This document shows, piece after piece, positions 23,520 to 33,300 of a stretch of DNA of 64,000 nt. Each line of letters starts with the position of its first letter. Positions within the stretch are counted from its first letter, which is position 1. Source of the stretch: Parapedobacter sp037190485 (GTDB taxonomy: Bacteria; Bacteroidota; Bacteroidia; Sphingobacteriales; Sphingobacteriaceae); assembly GCA_037190485.1 (NCBI GenBank), contig JBBCJB010000045.1, positions 62,001 to 126,000 on the forward strand, in the 5' to 3' direction. The notes beneath the pieces were generated by a model that was not told where the DNA came from, searched no databases, and worked only from the letters and a program-made list of their open reading frames with translations. The position numbers and the translations under genes are program-made.

Positions 23520-25658
23520 TTATCTCAACCCGTTCGGCATGGGCTTTTCAAGCAAGTATTGATAGTAAAACCGATAGCGCTCCTTGCGATCGTAGCCCGA
23601 TTTCTCCCGGGCGAACCCATGCCTGCTTCCCGGATAGACCATCAGTTCGAAATGTCGGTCCCGATTGGTGAGCGCATCGACCAACTGGATCGTATTCTGC
23701 ATGTGCACGTTGTCGTCCATGTCGCCATGCAGCACACGCAGCACCCCCTTGTAGTTATCCACGTAGGTAAGTACGGACCCATCCCTGTAGCCTTTCGGAT
23801 TATCCTGCGGTGTATCCATGAACCGCTCGGTGTAATGCGTGTCGTACAATTCCCAACTGGTGACAGGCGCACCCGCAATACCGTAATCGAAGTGGTCTGC
23901 GCCTTTGGTCAGGGCCAGACAGGTGACGTATCCGCCGTAACTGTGCCCGGTGATGAGCAATTTATCGTTGGCGACCCAAGGCTTGCTTTTGAGCCATTTG
24001 GCCGCGGTGATGTAATCTTCCATCTCCCAATGGCCCAGGTTGCGGTGCATCAACGCCACCCCTTCCTTGCCGAAATGGCCCGAGGCGCGGTGATCCACGC
24101 TGATCTGGATGATTCCTTCGTTGGCCCAATGCTGGTTGGACGTGCCTTTCCAGGTATTCCGCACGGTGCCAGCGTCTGGCCCGCCATAGATACTGAAAAT
24201 CACGGGATGCGGCTTGGATTCATCGAAATCGGTCGGCCACGTAATGGTTGCCGGGAGTTGGTAACCGTCGGGCGTCGGGATGGCGATCAACTCGGTCTTC
24301 GCATAACGGTACTCGTCGAAATCATCGGCCCTGCTGTCCGCCAGTTCCTTCACGATCTTGCCCTTGTTATCGACAAGCGCGATCCTGGGTGGTGTATCCA
24401 CATTGGAGTAGGTCGTGACGAAATGCCTGCCATCGGGCGACACCGAAACTTGATGCGTGTAGTCGCCAAACGTCAACCGACGCAGGTTCTTACCGCTGTA
24501 ATCCACCCGGTATAGGTCTACCGTGGCGGAATGTTCCTTACGCGCCGTGAAATAGACGACCTGATTCCGTTCATCGATCAACTCCAAGGAAGAGACCTGC
24601 CACCTGCCATCCGTGATGGGGTTCACCAAGGTACCATCAAGCCGATACAGGTAATAGTGTGCCCATCCCGTCTTGTCGCTTTTCAGGATGTAATGCCTGT
24701 TGTCCTTCAGGTACGTGATACGCTCGCTATGGCTGAGATCGATCCAGGCGTCTTGTCGCTCATCATAGATTTCGGCTTTTACACCCGTACGCGGATCCAC
24801 CGCATAGAACTTGAGGTTCGTCTGGTCACGGTTCATCCACTGGACCATCAGGTTGCCGCTGTCGAAGCTCCAATACGGTTCACCGAAATACTGGTCGTCC
24901 TTTTCGTCGAAGTCGGCCCAAACCACGTTTCCACCTTCGGCCGACACGAAACCGACTCTCACCTCAGGGTTTGGATCTCCGGCCTTCGGGTAGCGCGTCT
25001 GCTCCAGGTAGCCGTGTTGGCCTGTCGAACCATAAATGGGGAACATCGGCACCTGTGTATCATCGAAACGCATGAATGCCAGCGTCTTGCTGTCGGGTGC
25101 CCACCAAAACGCCCGATACTGCGATGGCCTTCCCAAGATCTCTTCGAAATACACCCAGGATGCCCACCCGTTATAGATGACATCCGTGGCATCCGAGGTA
25201 TACCGGATTTCACGCCCATCGGCTACGTGTATGGCGTAGAGGTCATTCTCCCGGGTGAACGCCACGTATCGATTGTCGGGCGACAGCGTCGGATTCCGCT
25301 CTTCGACATCGGGTGATTGGGTCAATTGCCTACCGGCCTGCGCACCTTGACGGATGAAAATATCGTTGTTCTGCACGTAGACGTCCACATCGCTGCTGGG
25401 TGGCGGCGCATAGGGTGTCCGCTCCCCCGTTTTGATGTGCACCTGGTATTGCTGCCGCGTCTGTACGTCGGCCTCGATGTAATGGCTTGCATCGGCCCAG
25501 CCAAGCACCGTATTGATCGATTTGGTAAGTGAAGGCTTGAGGCCCTGGGATTGCTCCAGGTCCAAGCGCCTGGTCTGGGCATCCACCTGAAACACCAACA
25601 ATAGGGAAAGCCCCATCGCTGAATACAGTTTTCCGTTCATATGCGTATCTTTTTTCAT
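23520..25658 (-). CDS. S9 family peptidase, dipeptidyl peptidase IV type
   Basis: A 712-residue exported serine peptidase. After a signal peptide (ending VDAQ) an eight-bladed beta-propeller (DPPIV_N) fills about 100-460 and the alpha/beta hydrolase catalytic domain about 480-705. Nucleophile: GHSYGG; acid: GDMDDNVH; base: SRHGF. The Glu-Glu pair in WVYFEEILGR is the N-terminus-binding motif of true dipeptidyl peptidases, so it probably removes X-Pro or X-Ala dipeptides in the periplasm. The ATG at 25658 is two bases after the leuS stop; an ATG at 25640 is also possible. Confidence 0.92.
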   Translation of the reverse strand: MKKDTHMNGKLYSAMGLSLLLVFQVDAQTRRLDLEQSQGLKPSLTKSINTVLGWADASHYIEADVQTRQQYQVHIKTGERTPYAPPPSSDVDVYVQNNDIFIRQGAQAGRQLTQSPDVEERNPTLSPDNRYVAFTRENDLYAIHVADGREIRYTSDATDVIYNGWASWVYFEEILGRPSQYRAFWWAPDSKTLAFMRFDDTQVPMFPIYGSTGQHGYLEQTRYPKAGDPNPEVRVGFVSAEGGNVVWADFDEKDDQYFGEPYWSFDSGNLMVQWMNRDQTNLKFYAVDPRTGVKAEIYDERQDAWIDLSHSERITYLKDNRHYILKSDKTGWAHYYLYRLDGTLVNPITDGRWQVSSLELIDERNQVVYFTARKEHSATVDLYRVDYSGKNLRRLTFGDYTHQVSVSPDGRHFVTTYSNVDTPPRIALVDNKGKIVKELADSRADDFDEYRYAKTELIAIPTPDGYQLPATITWPTDFDESKPHPVIFSIYGGPDAGTVRNTWKGTSNQHWANEGIIQISVDHRASGHFGKEGVALMHRNLGHWEMEDYITAAKWLKSKPWVANDKLLITGHSYGGYVTCLALTKGADHFDYGIAGAPVTSWELYDTHYTERFMDTPQDNPKGYRDGSVLTYVDNYKGVLRVLHGDMDDNVHMQNTIQLVDALTNRDRHFELMVYPGSRHGFAREKSGYDRKERYRFYYQYLLEKPMPNGLR

Positions 25659-25660
25659 GT

Positions 25661-28450
25661 TTACACCACGATATTCACGATCCGGCCCTTGACATAGATG
25701 ATTTTCCTGGCCGGCTTGCCATCGAGATACCGCTGCACTTCTTCATTTTCGAGCACGGCCTGTTCAACATCGGCCTGTTCCAAGTCCAGCGACAATGTCA
25801 GGTTCATCCGGGTCTTTCCGTTCACCGAAACGGGATAGGCAAACTCGCGCTCTACCAAGTACTCGGGATTGAATGCCGGATAGGACGCAACGGACAAGGT
25901 ACCTGGCGCATGCCCCAGCAATGCCCATAACTCTTCGGTGATGTGCGGGGCGTACGGATGCAATACAACGACCAAATCGCCCAGGATCGCCCGTTTGTTG
26001 CATTGCAGTTCCGTCAACTCGTTCACGCAGATCATAAAGGACGAGACCGACGTATTGAACGAAAAACGTTCGATGTCTTCCTCCACCTTGCGGATGATCT
26101 TGTGCAACGCCTTCCACTCGGCTTTGGTGGGCTGCTCGTCGCCGACGGAGAAATTTCCTTCCGCGTCATGGAACAGCTTCCAAAACTTGCGCAGGAATTT
26201 ATACACGCCTTCGATGCCGTTGGTATTCCACGGCTTGCTCTGCTCCAACGGACCCAGGAACATCTCGTACATGCGCAAGGTGTCCGCGCCGTATTGCTCC
26301 ACGATGTCATCGGGGTTGACGACGTTGTATTTGGACTTGGACATCTTCTCGACCTCGTGGCCGCACACGTACTTGCCGTTCTCGAGGATGAATTCGGCCT
26401 CGGCGAAGTCCGGCCGGAATCGGCGGAACTTCTCGAGATCGAGGATATCGTTGGTCACGATATTGACGTCGACGTGCAACGCGATGGTCTGGTATCCATC
26501 TTTCAGGCCGTAAGACACGAATGTATCGGTGCCTCGGCCGGAGCCATCCAATACCCTGTACACGAAATTGCTGCGTCCCTGGATCATCCCTTGATTGATG
26601 AGTTTCTTGAAGGGTTCCTCCTCGGGTACGTAACCCCTATCCTTGAGGAACTTGTTCCAGAAGCGGCTGTATAATAAGTGTCCCGTGGCGTGCTCCGATC
26701 CGCCGATGTACAGGTCTACGTCCCGCCAGTAGTCGATGGAGGCTTTCGAAGCGAAACGATCCGGGTTCTCCGCGTCCATGTACCGGTACCAATACCAGCT
26801 CGACCCGGCCCAGCCGGGCATGGTGCTCAATTCGTACGCAAACCCACCCCGGTACTTCCAGTCCTTGGCTCGGCCCAACGGCGGTTCCCCGGTCTCCGTG
26901 GGCAGGTATTTATCCACTTCCGGCAGGTGCAACGGCAGTTCGTTCTCTTCGATCAACCTGGGTAACCCGTCCTTGAAATAAACAGGTACGGGTTCGCCCC
27001 AATAGCGTTGGCGGCCGAATACGGCATCGCGCATGCGGTAGGTCACGGTGGCTTTTCCCGTCCCTGTGGATTCCAATGCGGCGATCAACGTATCCACGGC
27101 CTCCCGATAGGCCATGCCGTTGATGAGGTCGGAGTTGATGTAGCGGCCGTCTTTGGTGGGATCGGCCTGTCCGTCCAATCGCTGCGCATCCGAAATGGCC
27201 ATGATGGGCAGGCCGAAATGGGTCGAGAACAGGTAGTCTCGTTGGTCTCCGGACGGTACGGCCATCACCGCGCCCGTGCCGTAGCCTGCCAGGACATAAT
27301 CGGCGATCCATATGGGCAGGTCCTTGCCGGTAAGCGGGTGTACGGCGTAGCTTCCGGTAAATGCACCGGATACCGCCTTTACATCGGCCATGCGATCCAG
27401 CTCCGACTTCTTTTTCGTTTGAGCGACATAGGCTTCGACTTCAACCTGTTGGGTCGGCGTGGTCAATTCCCCTATCCATTCGTGTTCTGGCGCCAATACC
27501 AAGGCGTTCACGCCATAGATCGTATCCACCCGGGTGGTAAAGACCTCGATATGCCGACCTGTCCCAAGGCTGGGCACGGCAAACCTCACGTTGGCACCTA
27601 CGCTCTTACCGATCCAATGGCGCTGCATCTCCACCAATGGCTCCGGCCAATCGATGGTATCCAACCCCTTGAGTAGTCGATCGGCGTATGCGGTGATCCG
27701 CATGCTCCATTGGGTCATTTTTTTCCGTTCCACGGGGTAGCCGCCACGTTCCGACACCCCATTCACCACCTCGTCGTTGGCCAGCACCGTGCCCAACGCA
27801 GCACACCAGTTCACGGTGCTCTCCCGCAAGTATGCGAGCCTGTATTTCAGCACCTCCAATTGCCTTTCTTCTTCGCCGAACGCGTTCCACGCTTCGGCGG
27901 TAAACGACCGAACGTCATCGTCGCAAGCGGCATCGATGCCGTGGTTGCCGTGGCTTTCGAAATGGGCGATGAGTTCGTCTATCGATCTGGCCCGATCGGC
28001 GGCCCTGTCATACCAGGCGTCGAACAATTGCATGAATATCCATTGCGTCCATTTGTAATAACCGGGGTCGCTGGTACGCACCTCTCGGCTCCAATCGAAT
28101 GAAAACCCGATGTTATCCAATTGCTCCCGGTATCGGGCGATGTTGGCTTCGGTGGTAACCGCCGGATGCTGGCCGGTTTGGATGGCATATTGTTCTGCCG
28201 GCAAGCCGAAAGAGTCATAGCCCATCGGATGCAATACATTGAATCCTTTCAGTCGCTTGTAGCGGCTGAAGATATCGGAAGCGATGTATCCCAGCGGATG
28301 TCCGACGTGCAATCCGGCACCAGAGGGGTAAGGGAACATGTCCAACACATAGTATTTCGGTCTTTCCGATACGTTCTCAACGCGGAAGGTGCGGTGCAAT
28401 GCCCAGAATTGTTGCCATTTTTTCTCGATCGCACGATGATGATAATCCAT
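25661..28450 (-). CDS. leuS: Leucyl-tRNA synthetase
   Basis: A 929-residue class I aminoacyl-tRNA synthetase. The HIGH-type motif is in GAGLHVGHPLGY near residue 43, the KMSKS motif in EKMSKSKYNVVNPDD, and the CP1 editing domain lies between them (TTRVDTIYGVNALVLAPEH with the TTRxDT motif). The anticodon-binding and C-terminal domains complete the chain, with IIYVKGRIVNIVV at the end. Length and architecture are normal for LeuRS. It is followed after two bases by the DPP-IV-type gene, so the two are co-transcribed. Confidence 0.97.
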   Translation of the reverse strand: MDYHHRAIEKKWQQFWALHRTFRVENVSERPKYYVLDMFPYPSGAGLHVGHPLGYIASDIFSRYKRLKGFNVLHPMGYDSFGLPAEQYAIQTGQHPAVTTEANIARYREQLDNIGFSFDWSREVRTSDPGYYKWTQWIFMQLFDAWYDRAADRARSIDELIAHFESHGNHGIDAACDDDVRSFTAEAWNAFGEEERQLEVLKYRLAYLRESTVNWCAALGTVLANDEVVNGVSERGGYPVERKKMTQWSMRITAYADRLLKGLDTIDWPEPLVEMQRHWIGKSVGANVRFAVPSLGTGRHIEVFTTRVDTIYGVNALVLAPEHEWIGELTTPTQQVEVEAYVAQTKKKSELDRMADVKAVSGAFTGSYAVHPLTGKDLPIWIADYVLAGYGTGAVMAVPSGDQRDYLFSTHFGLPIMAISDAQRLDGQADPTKDGRYINSDLINGMAYREAVDTLIAALESTGTGKATVTYRMRDAVFGRQRYWGEPVPVYFKDGLPRLIEENELPLHLPEVDKYLPTETGEPPLGRAKDWKYRGGFAYELSTMPGWAGSSWYWYRYMDAENPDRFASKASIDYWRDVDLYIGGSEHATGHLLYSRFWNKFLKDRGYVPEEEPFKKLINQGMIQGRSNFVYRVLDGSGRGTDTFVSYGLKDGYQTIALHVDVNIVTNDILDLEKFRRFRPDFAEAEFILENGKYVCGHEVEKMSKSKYNVVNPDDIVEQYGADTLRMYEMFLGPLEQSKPWNTNGIEGVYKFLRKFWKLFHDAEGNFSVGDEQPTKAEWKALHKIIRKVEEDIERFSFNTSVSSFMICVNELTELQCNKRAILGDLVVVLHPYAPHITEELWALLGHAPGTLSVASYPAFNPEYLVEREFAYPVSVNGKTRMNLTLSLDLEQADVEQAVLENEEVQRYLDGKPARKIIYVKGRIVNIVV

Positions 28451-28636
28451 TTACCTCGGGAGTTTAAATAAGAACGGCGAAAATACAACATTTTGGAAAA
28501 GATTTGAAATCCATCGTGATGATGCGCCGACGGAAGCTGCGCGGATTACGAAATTGTTAACAATATCACAAAAACGTAACAAAACAGTGATTTTTACACT
28601 GCATTCGTTGCAATTGACTTATCTTCGCCATCGATT

Positions 28637-29005
28637 ATGTGTACGAGACTGCTTTGTTTTCTTGCTTTAATCGCCTACGTCAACACCATTTTCCATCAAG
28701 ACGGGCATGTGCATGGTGGCGGCTCCTGCCAGATCATCGATGGTACGCCGTTGATCGAAATCGTGTTGGAAGACGTTCTTGAAATCCCGGTTGGTGAAGA
28801 GCAAAAAACGCAGCAGCAATTTCAGTACGATGATTATCGACCGGCTTCATCCAAATGGATATCCATCGTGCCACCAACGAGGGCAATTGACTGGAACCCA
28901 TTGCCGGTTGCCGATATCCTTGATTTCACCGCGCTGGTACCGAACACCAAAATCAGCTGCCTACTCGGCTACTACGATTTTCTTTTCCGACTGAAGCCGT
29001 TCTGA
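28637..29005 (+). CDS. Hypothetical protein upstream of the RND efflux genes
   Basis: A 122-residue protein I do not recognise. The N-terminus (CTRLLCFLALIAYVNTIFHQ) is hydrophobic and may be a signal or anchor; a His/Gly stretch (HQDGHVHGGG) follows, then acidic sequence (VLEDVLEIPVGEEQ) and an aromatic C-terminus (YYDFLFRLKPF). Codon use matches neighbouring genes. A near-consensus -7 (TATCTTCG, 28620-28627) precedes it. It lies 153 bases before the efflux adaptor on the same strand; a link with metal or drug export is possible but unproven. Confidence 0.55.
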   Translation: MCTRLLCFLALIAYVNTIFHQDGHVHGGGSCQIIDGTPLIEIVLEDVLEIPVGEEQKTQQQFQYDDYRPASSKWISIVPPTRAIDWNPLPVADILDFTALVPNTKISCLLGYYDFLFRLKPF

Positions 29006-29158
29006 CCCACCCCAATCTACCGATAAACGCTAACCCGTTTACCATTATTTCACTGGGAGAGAGGAATTTGCCAAAAACCGTGCTGGCGTAAAACGGCACT
29101 GGTTCTGGGCGACTTTTTTGACGCTTTAACATGATTCGGAAATTTAATCGCGATTGCA

Positions 29159-30310
29159 ATGATTACTGAAAAAACTTCTTTTGCACTATTGTATCTTTGT
29201 TCACTGACGATCGGATTGGGTGCTTGCGGCGGCGACGCCACCCGATCCGACGTTCCTGAACACATCCCATCGACTCCGGTAACCACGGTCGTCGAACTCG
29301 ACACCATCATCCACCAAGACTATGTGGCCAGCATCCAAGCGTTCAAGAACGTCGAAGTCCGTTCACGGCTGAAAGGGTTTCTCGACAACATCTTCGTGGA
29401 CGAAGGAAGCGAAGTGAAGCAAGGACAACCGCTGTTCCAACTAAGCGACACGGAGTACCAAGCAGAGGTTGTACGTGCCGAAGCGGTACTGGAAAACGCC
29501 GTGGCCGATCGAAAAACGATCGCGCTTGAGGTAACCCGCACCAAACTGCTCGTGGACAAGAACATTGTCTCTGCAACGGATCTTGAAGTCGCTGAAGCGC
29601 AACTGAGTGCCGCCGACTCGCGGATCAAGGAAGCCAAATCTCAACTCCATCACGCCAAAAACCAGCTCACCTACACCACCGTACGGGCACCGTTTTCCGG
29701 CCGCATCGACCGCATCCCGCTCAAAGAAGGCAGCCTGCTGGACGAAGGCACGTTGTTGACCTCCATATCGGACCTGAGCAAAGTGTACGCTTATTTCAAC
29801 ATTTCCGAAACGGAATACCTCAACATCGTGGCCAACGATAGCGTACGAACGGCCGATCCGCGTATGCCGATAAAGCTTACCCTAGCCAACGGCACGCCAT
29901 ATCCCTTTGAAGGGAAAGCTGAATTTGCGGAAAATGAATTTGAGGCGACAACCGGTACCATCTCGCTGCGGGCGCTGTTCCCCAATCCCGAGGCGCTCAT
30001 CAAGCACGCCGCATCCGGAAAGGTAAGCGTACCGATGCAAAGCGGGAAAAACCTGGTCGTCCATCAGAAATCGGTCTTCGAAATCCAGGACCGCACCTAC
30101 GTTTACCTGGTAGACGGCGACAACCGGATCGCCATGAAGCCCTTTCGGGCCGGGCAACGGATCGGCCATTATTACCTCGTCGAAGACGGTTTGTCTGCCG
30201 ATGACCGGATCGTGTTCGAGGGCGTGCAAAACCTGAAGGACGGCATGCGGATATCCCCCCAACCGGTGTCGTTGCATGACAGCAGGCTGGCGGCGACGGG
30301 AATGCGGTAA
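29159..30310 (+). CDS. RND efflux periplasmic adaptor (membrane fusion) lipoprotein
   Basis: A 383-residue HlyD/AcrA-type adaptor. A lipoprotein signal peptide ends at GLGAC (Cys23). The barrel-sandwich (lipoyl) half starts SIQAFKNVEVRSRLKGFLDN, the alpha-helical hairpin spans about 105-165 (VLENAVADRKTIALEVTRTK), and the beta-barrel and membrane-proximal domains follow (ISETEYLNIV, FEIQDRTYVYLVDGDNRIA). It links the inner-membrane pump to the outer-membrane channel; here both partners are in the single downstream protein. The gap to that gene is 36 bases. Confidence 0.9.
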   Translation: MITEKTSFALLYLCSLTIGLGACGGDATRSDVPEHIPSTPVTTVVELDTIIHQDYVASIQAFKNVEVRSRLKGFLDNIFVDEGSEVKQGQPLFQLSDTEYQAEVVRAEAVLENAVADRKTIALEVTRTKLLVDKNIVSATDLEVAEAQLSAADSRIKEAKSQLHHAKNQLTYTTVRAPFSGRIDRIPLKEGSLLDEGTLLTSISDLSKVYAYFNISETEYLNIVANDSVRTADPRMPIKLTLANGTPYPFEGKAEFAENEFEATTGTISLRALFPNPEALIKHAASGKVSVPMQSGKNLVVHQKSVFEIQDRTYVYLVDGDNRIAMKPFRAGQRIGHYYLVEDGLSADDRIVFEGVQNLKDGMRISPQPVSLHDSRLAATGMR

Positions 30311-30346
30311 ACAGCAATCGTATCGGACAATCCTTAAAATCTCGAC

Positions 30347-33300
30347 ATGTTAGCAACATTCATCCGAAGGCCCGTGCTGTCACTGGTCATCTCCTTGCTC
30401 ATCACGTTGCTTGGGCTCTTGGCGCTGTTCACGCTGCCCGTAACGCAATTTCCCGACATCGTTCCCCCATCGGTGGTGGTTACGGCCAGCTACACCGGCG
30501 CGAATGCCGAAGTGTGCACCGATGCGGTAGCCATACCGCTTGAACGCGCCATCAACGGGGTGGCGGGCATGACCTACATGACATCCGTATCGACCAACAA
30601 CGGCACGACGTTGATCCAGGTCTTCTTCGAGGTGGGCACCGACCCCGATATCGCAGCGGTAAACGTGCAGAACCGGGTCACGACCATTTTGGACGAACTC
30701 CCCGAAGAAGTGATCAAAGCGGGCGTGACAACCGAAAAGGAAGTGAACAGCATGCTGATGTACCTCAACGTTTTCAGCGACGACGTGACGGCCGACGAAC
30801 GCTTCATCTATAACTTTACCGACATCAACATCCTCAAGGAACTGAAGCGAATCGAGGGTGTCGGATTCGTGCAGATCATGGGTGCCCGCGATTATGCGAT
30901 GCGTGTATGGCTCAAACCGGATCGCATGGCCGCCTACCGTATATCAAGCGAGGAAATCATCGCAGCGCTCCGTGCGCAAAACGTGGAGGCGGCGCCCGGC
31001 CAGACGGGTATCGGATCCGACCAACGCATCAACATGCAACAGTATGTGTTGCGCTATCCGGGCAAGTTTTCCGAACCGGAAGAATATCGCGATATCCCCA
31101 TCCGTGCAAATGCCGATGGCTCCATCCTGCGTGTCCGCGACATCGCCGACGTCGAATTCGGTTCGCTTGACTACGAAATGGAGTCGAAAACCGACGGACG
31201 GCCTTCGGCGTCCATCATGATGAAACAGCTGCCCGGATCCAACGCGCAGGAGGTGATCGAAAATGTCAAGAAACGGATGGAGGAGCTGAGGGCATCGACG
31301 TTTCCGCCGGGCATGAAATACACGGTGAGCTATGACGTTTCCCGCTTCCTCGACGCGTCCATGAGCGAAGTGATGCGAACGTTGATCGAAGCGTTTCTAC
31401 TGGTCTTCCTCGTGGTTTTCATTTTCCTTCAGGACTTCCGGTCTACCTTGATCCCTGCCCTGGCTGTTCCGGTGTGCCTCATCGGCGCATTGTTCTTCAT
31501 GCAGCTATTGGGATTTTCCATCAACCTGCTCACCCTGTTCGCCCTGGTATTGGCCATCGGCATCGTGGTAGACAATGCCATCGTCGTGGTGGAGGCGGTA
31601 CACGTCAAAATGGAAGAGGATCGCCTTCCACCGCTTGAGGCGACGTTGGCCGCGATGAAGGAAATCGGGGGTGCGGTCGTCGCCATCACGTTGGTGATGT
31701 CTGCCGTATTCGTTCCCGTGGCCTTCCTATCGGGGCCGGTGGGCATTTTCTATCGCCAATTTTCATTGACGTTGGCATCGTCCATCGTCATCTCGGGCAT
31801 CAACGCCTTGACATTGACACCCGCCCTCTGCGCACTTTTCCTGAAATCGCCACACGATAAACCCGCGCCGAAAGGCTGGCTTGCCGCCTTCTTCAAACGG
31901 TTCAACACGTGGTACAACAACGTCTCGAACGGCTACGCCGGACTTGTCGGGAAAATAGCCGGCCGACGGGTCGTGACACTCGGCTTACTGGCCGGCTTCT
32001 TCGTCGCGACCTGGGGGGTGAGCAGCGTGCTACCCTCCGGTTTCATCCCCACGGAAGACCAAGGGATGATCTATGTAAACGTGACCACGCCACCTGGGGC
32101 CACGGTAGACCGGACAATCGCCGTCTTGAACCAGGTCGATTCGATTAGCCGGCAGCACGGGGCCGTGGAAACCGTTTCGACCTTGGCCGGTTACAGCATC
32201 GTGACGGAAGTGACCGGCGCATCGTATGGCATGGGCATGATCAACCTCAAGGCTTGGGATGATCGCAAGGAATCGGTCGGTGACGTGATCGCGTGGCTGG
32301 AGCAGAACACGGGCCACTTGATGGATGCCAGCATTGAGTATTTCCCACCGCCCACGGTACCTGGATTCGGCAACTCCAGCGGATTCGAACTCCGCTTGCT
32401 CGATCGCACCGGCTCGGACGACCTGGCCCGGACGGCTGACGTACTGGGCGACTTCATGGCCGCGCTCGACGAGACACCGGAAGTTGGCGGTACGTTCTCC
32501 ACGTTTGATCCCCGCTTTCCGCAATACCTCGTCCAAGTGGATTACGACATGGCCACGAAAAAGGGCATAAGCGTGGAAAACGCCATGCTCACGTTGCAGA
32601 CGCTGATGGGTAGTTTCTATGCGACCAATTTCATCCGCTTCGGGCAACTTTACAAAGTGATGGTGCAGGCCGGCCCCGTGTATCGCGAAAAGCCGGAGGA
32701 CGTCCTTAAGCTCTACGTCAAGAACAATACGGGTGAAATGGTACCTTATTCCGCTTTCATGAGCATGGAACGTGTTTACGGGCCTGAACAAGTAACCCGC
32801 TACAACATGTTCAGCTCGGCACTGATCAACGGCGACGCGGCTCCGGGCCACAGCAGCGGCGAGGTCATCGAGGCCGTGGAGCGCGTCGCCGCGGCAACGT
32901 TGCCACAGGGCTATGAAATCGAGTGGTCTGGCATGACGCGCGAACAGATCCTTTCTGGCAATCAAGCCATCTACGTTTTCGCCCTATGCCTATTGTTCGT
33001 CTACCTCATCTTGGCCGCCCAATATGAAAGCTTCTTGCTCCCGCTTCCGGTCATCCTCTCGTTGCCGGCCGGCGTATTTGGCGCGTTCCTGTTCCTCAAG
33101 CTGCTCGGACTCGAAAACAACATCTATGCACAGGTGGCATTGGTCATGTTGATCGGGTTGCTGGGAAAGAATGCGATCCTCATCGTCGAGTATGCCATCC
33201 TACGGTACAAACAAGGGGCCACGCAACTCCAAGCCGCCATCGAAGGGGCCGTGGCGCGCCTCCGCCCCATCCTGATGACATCATTCGCGTTTATCGCCGG

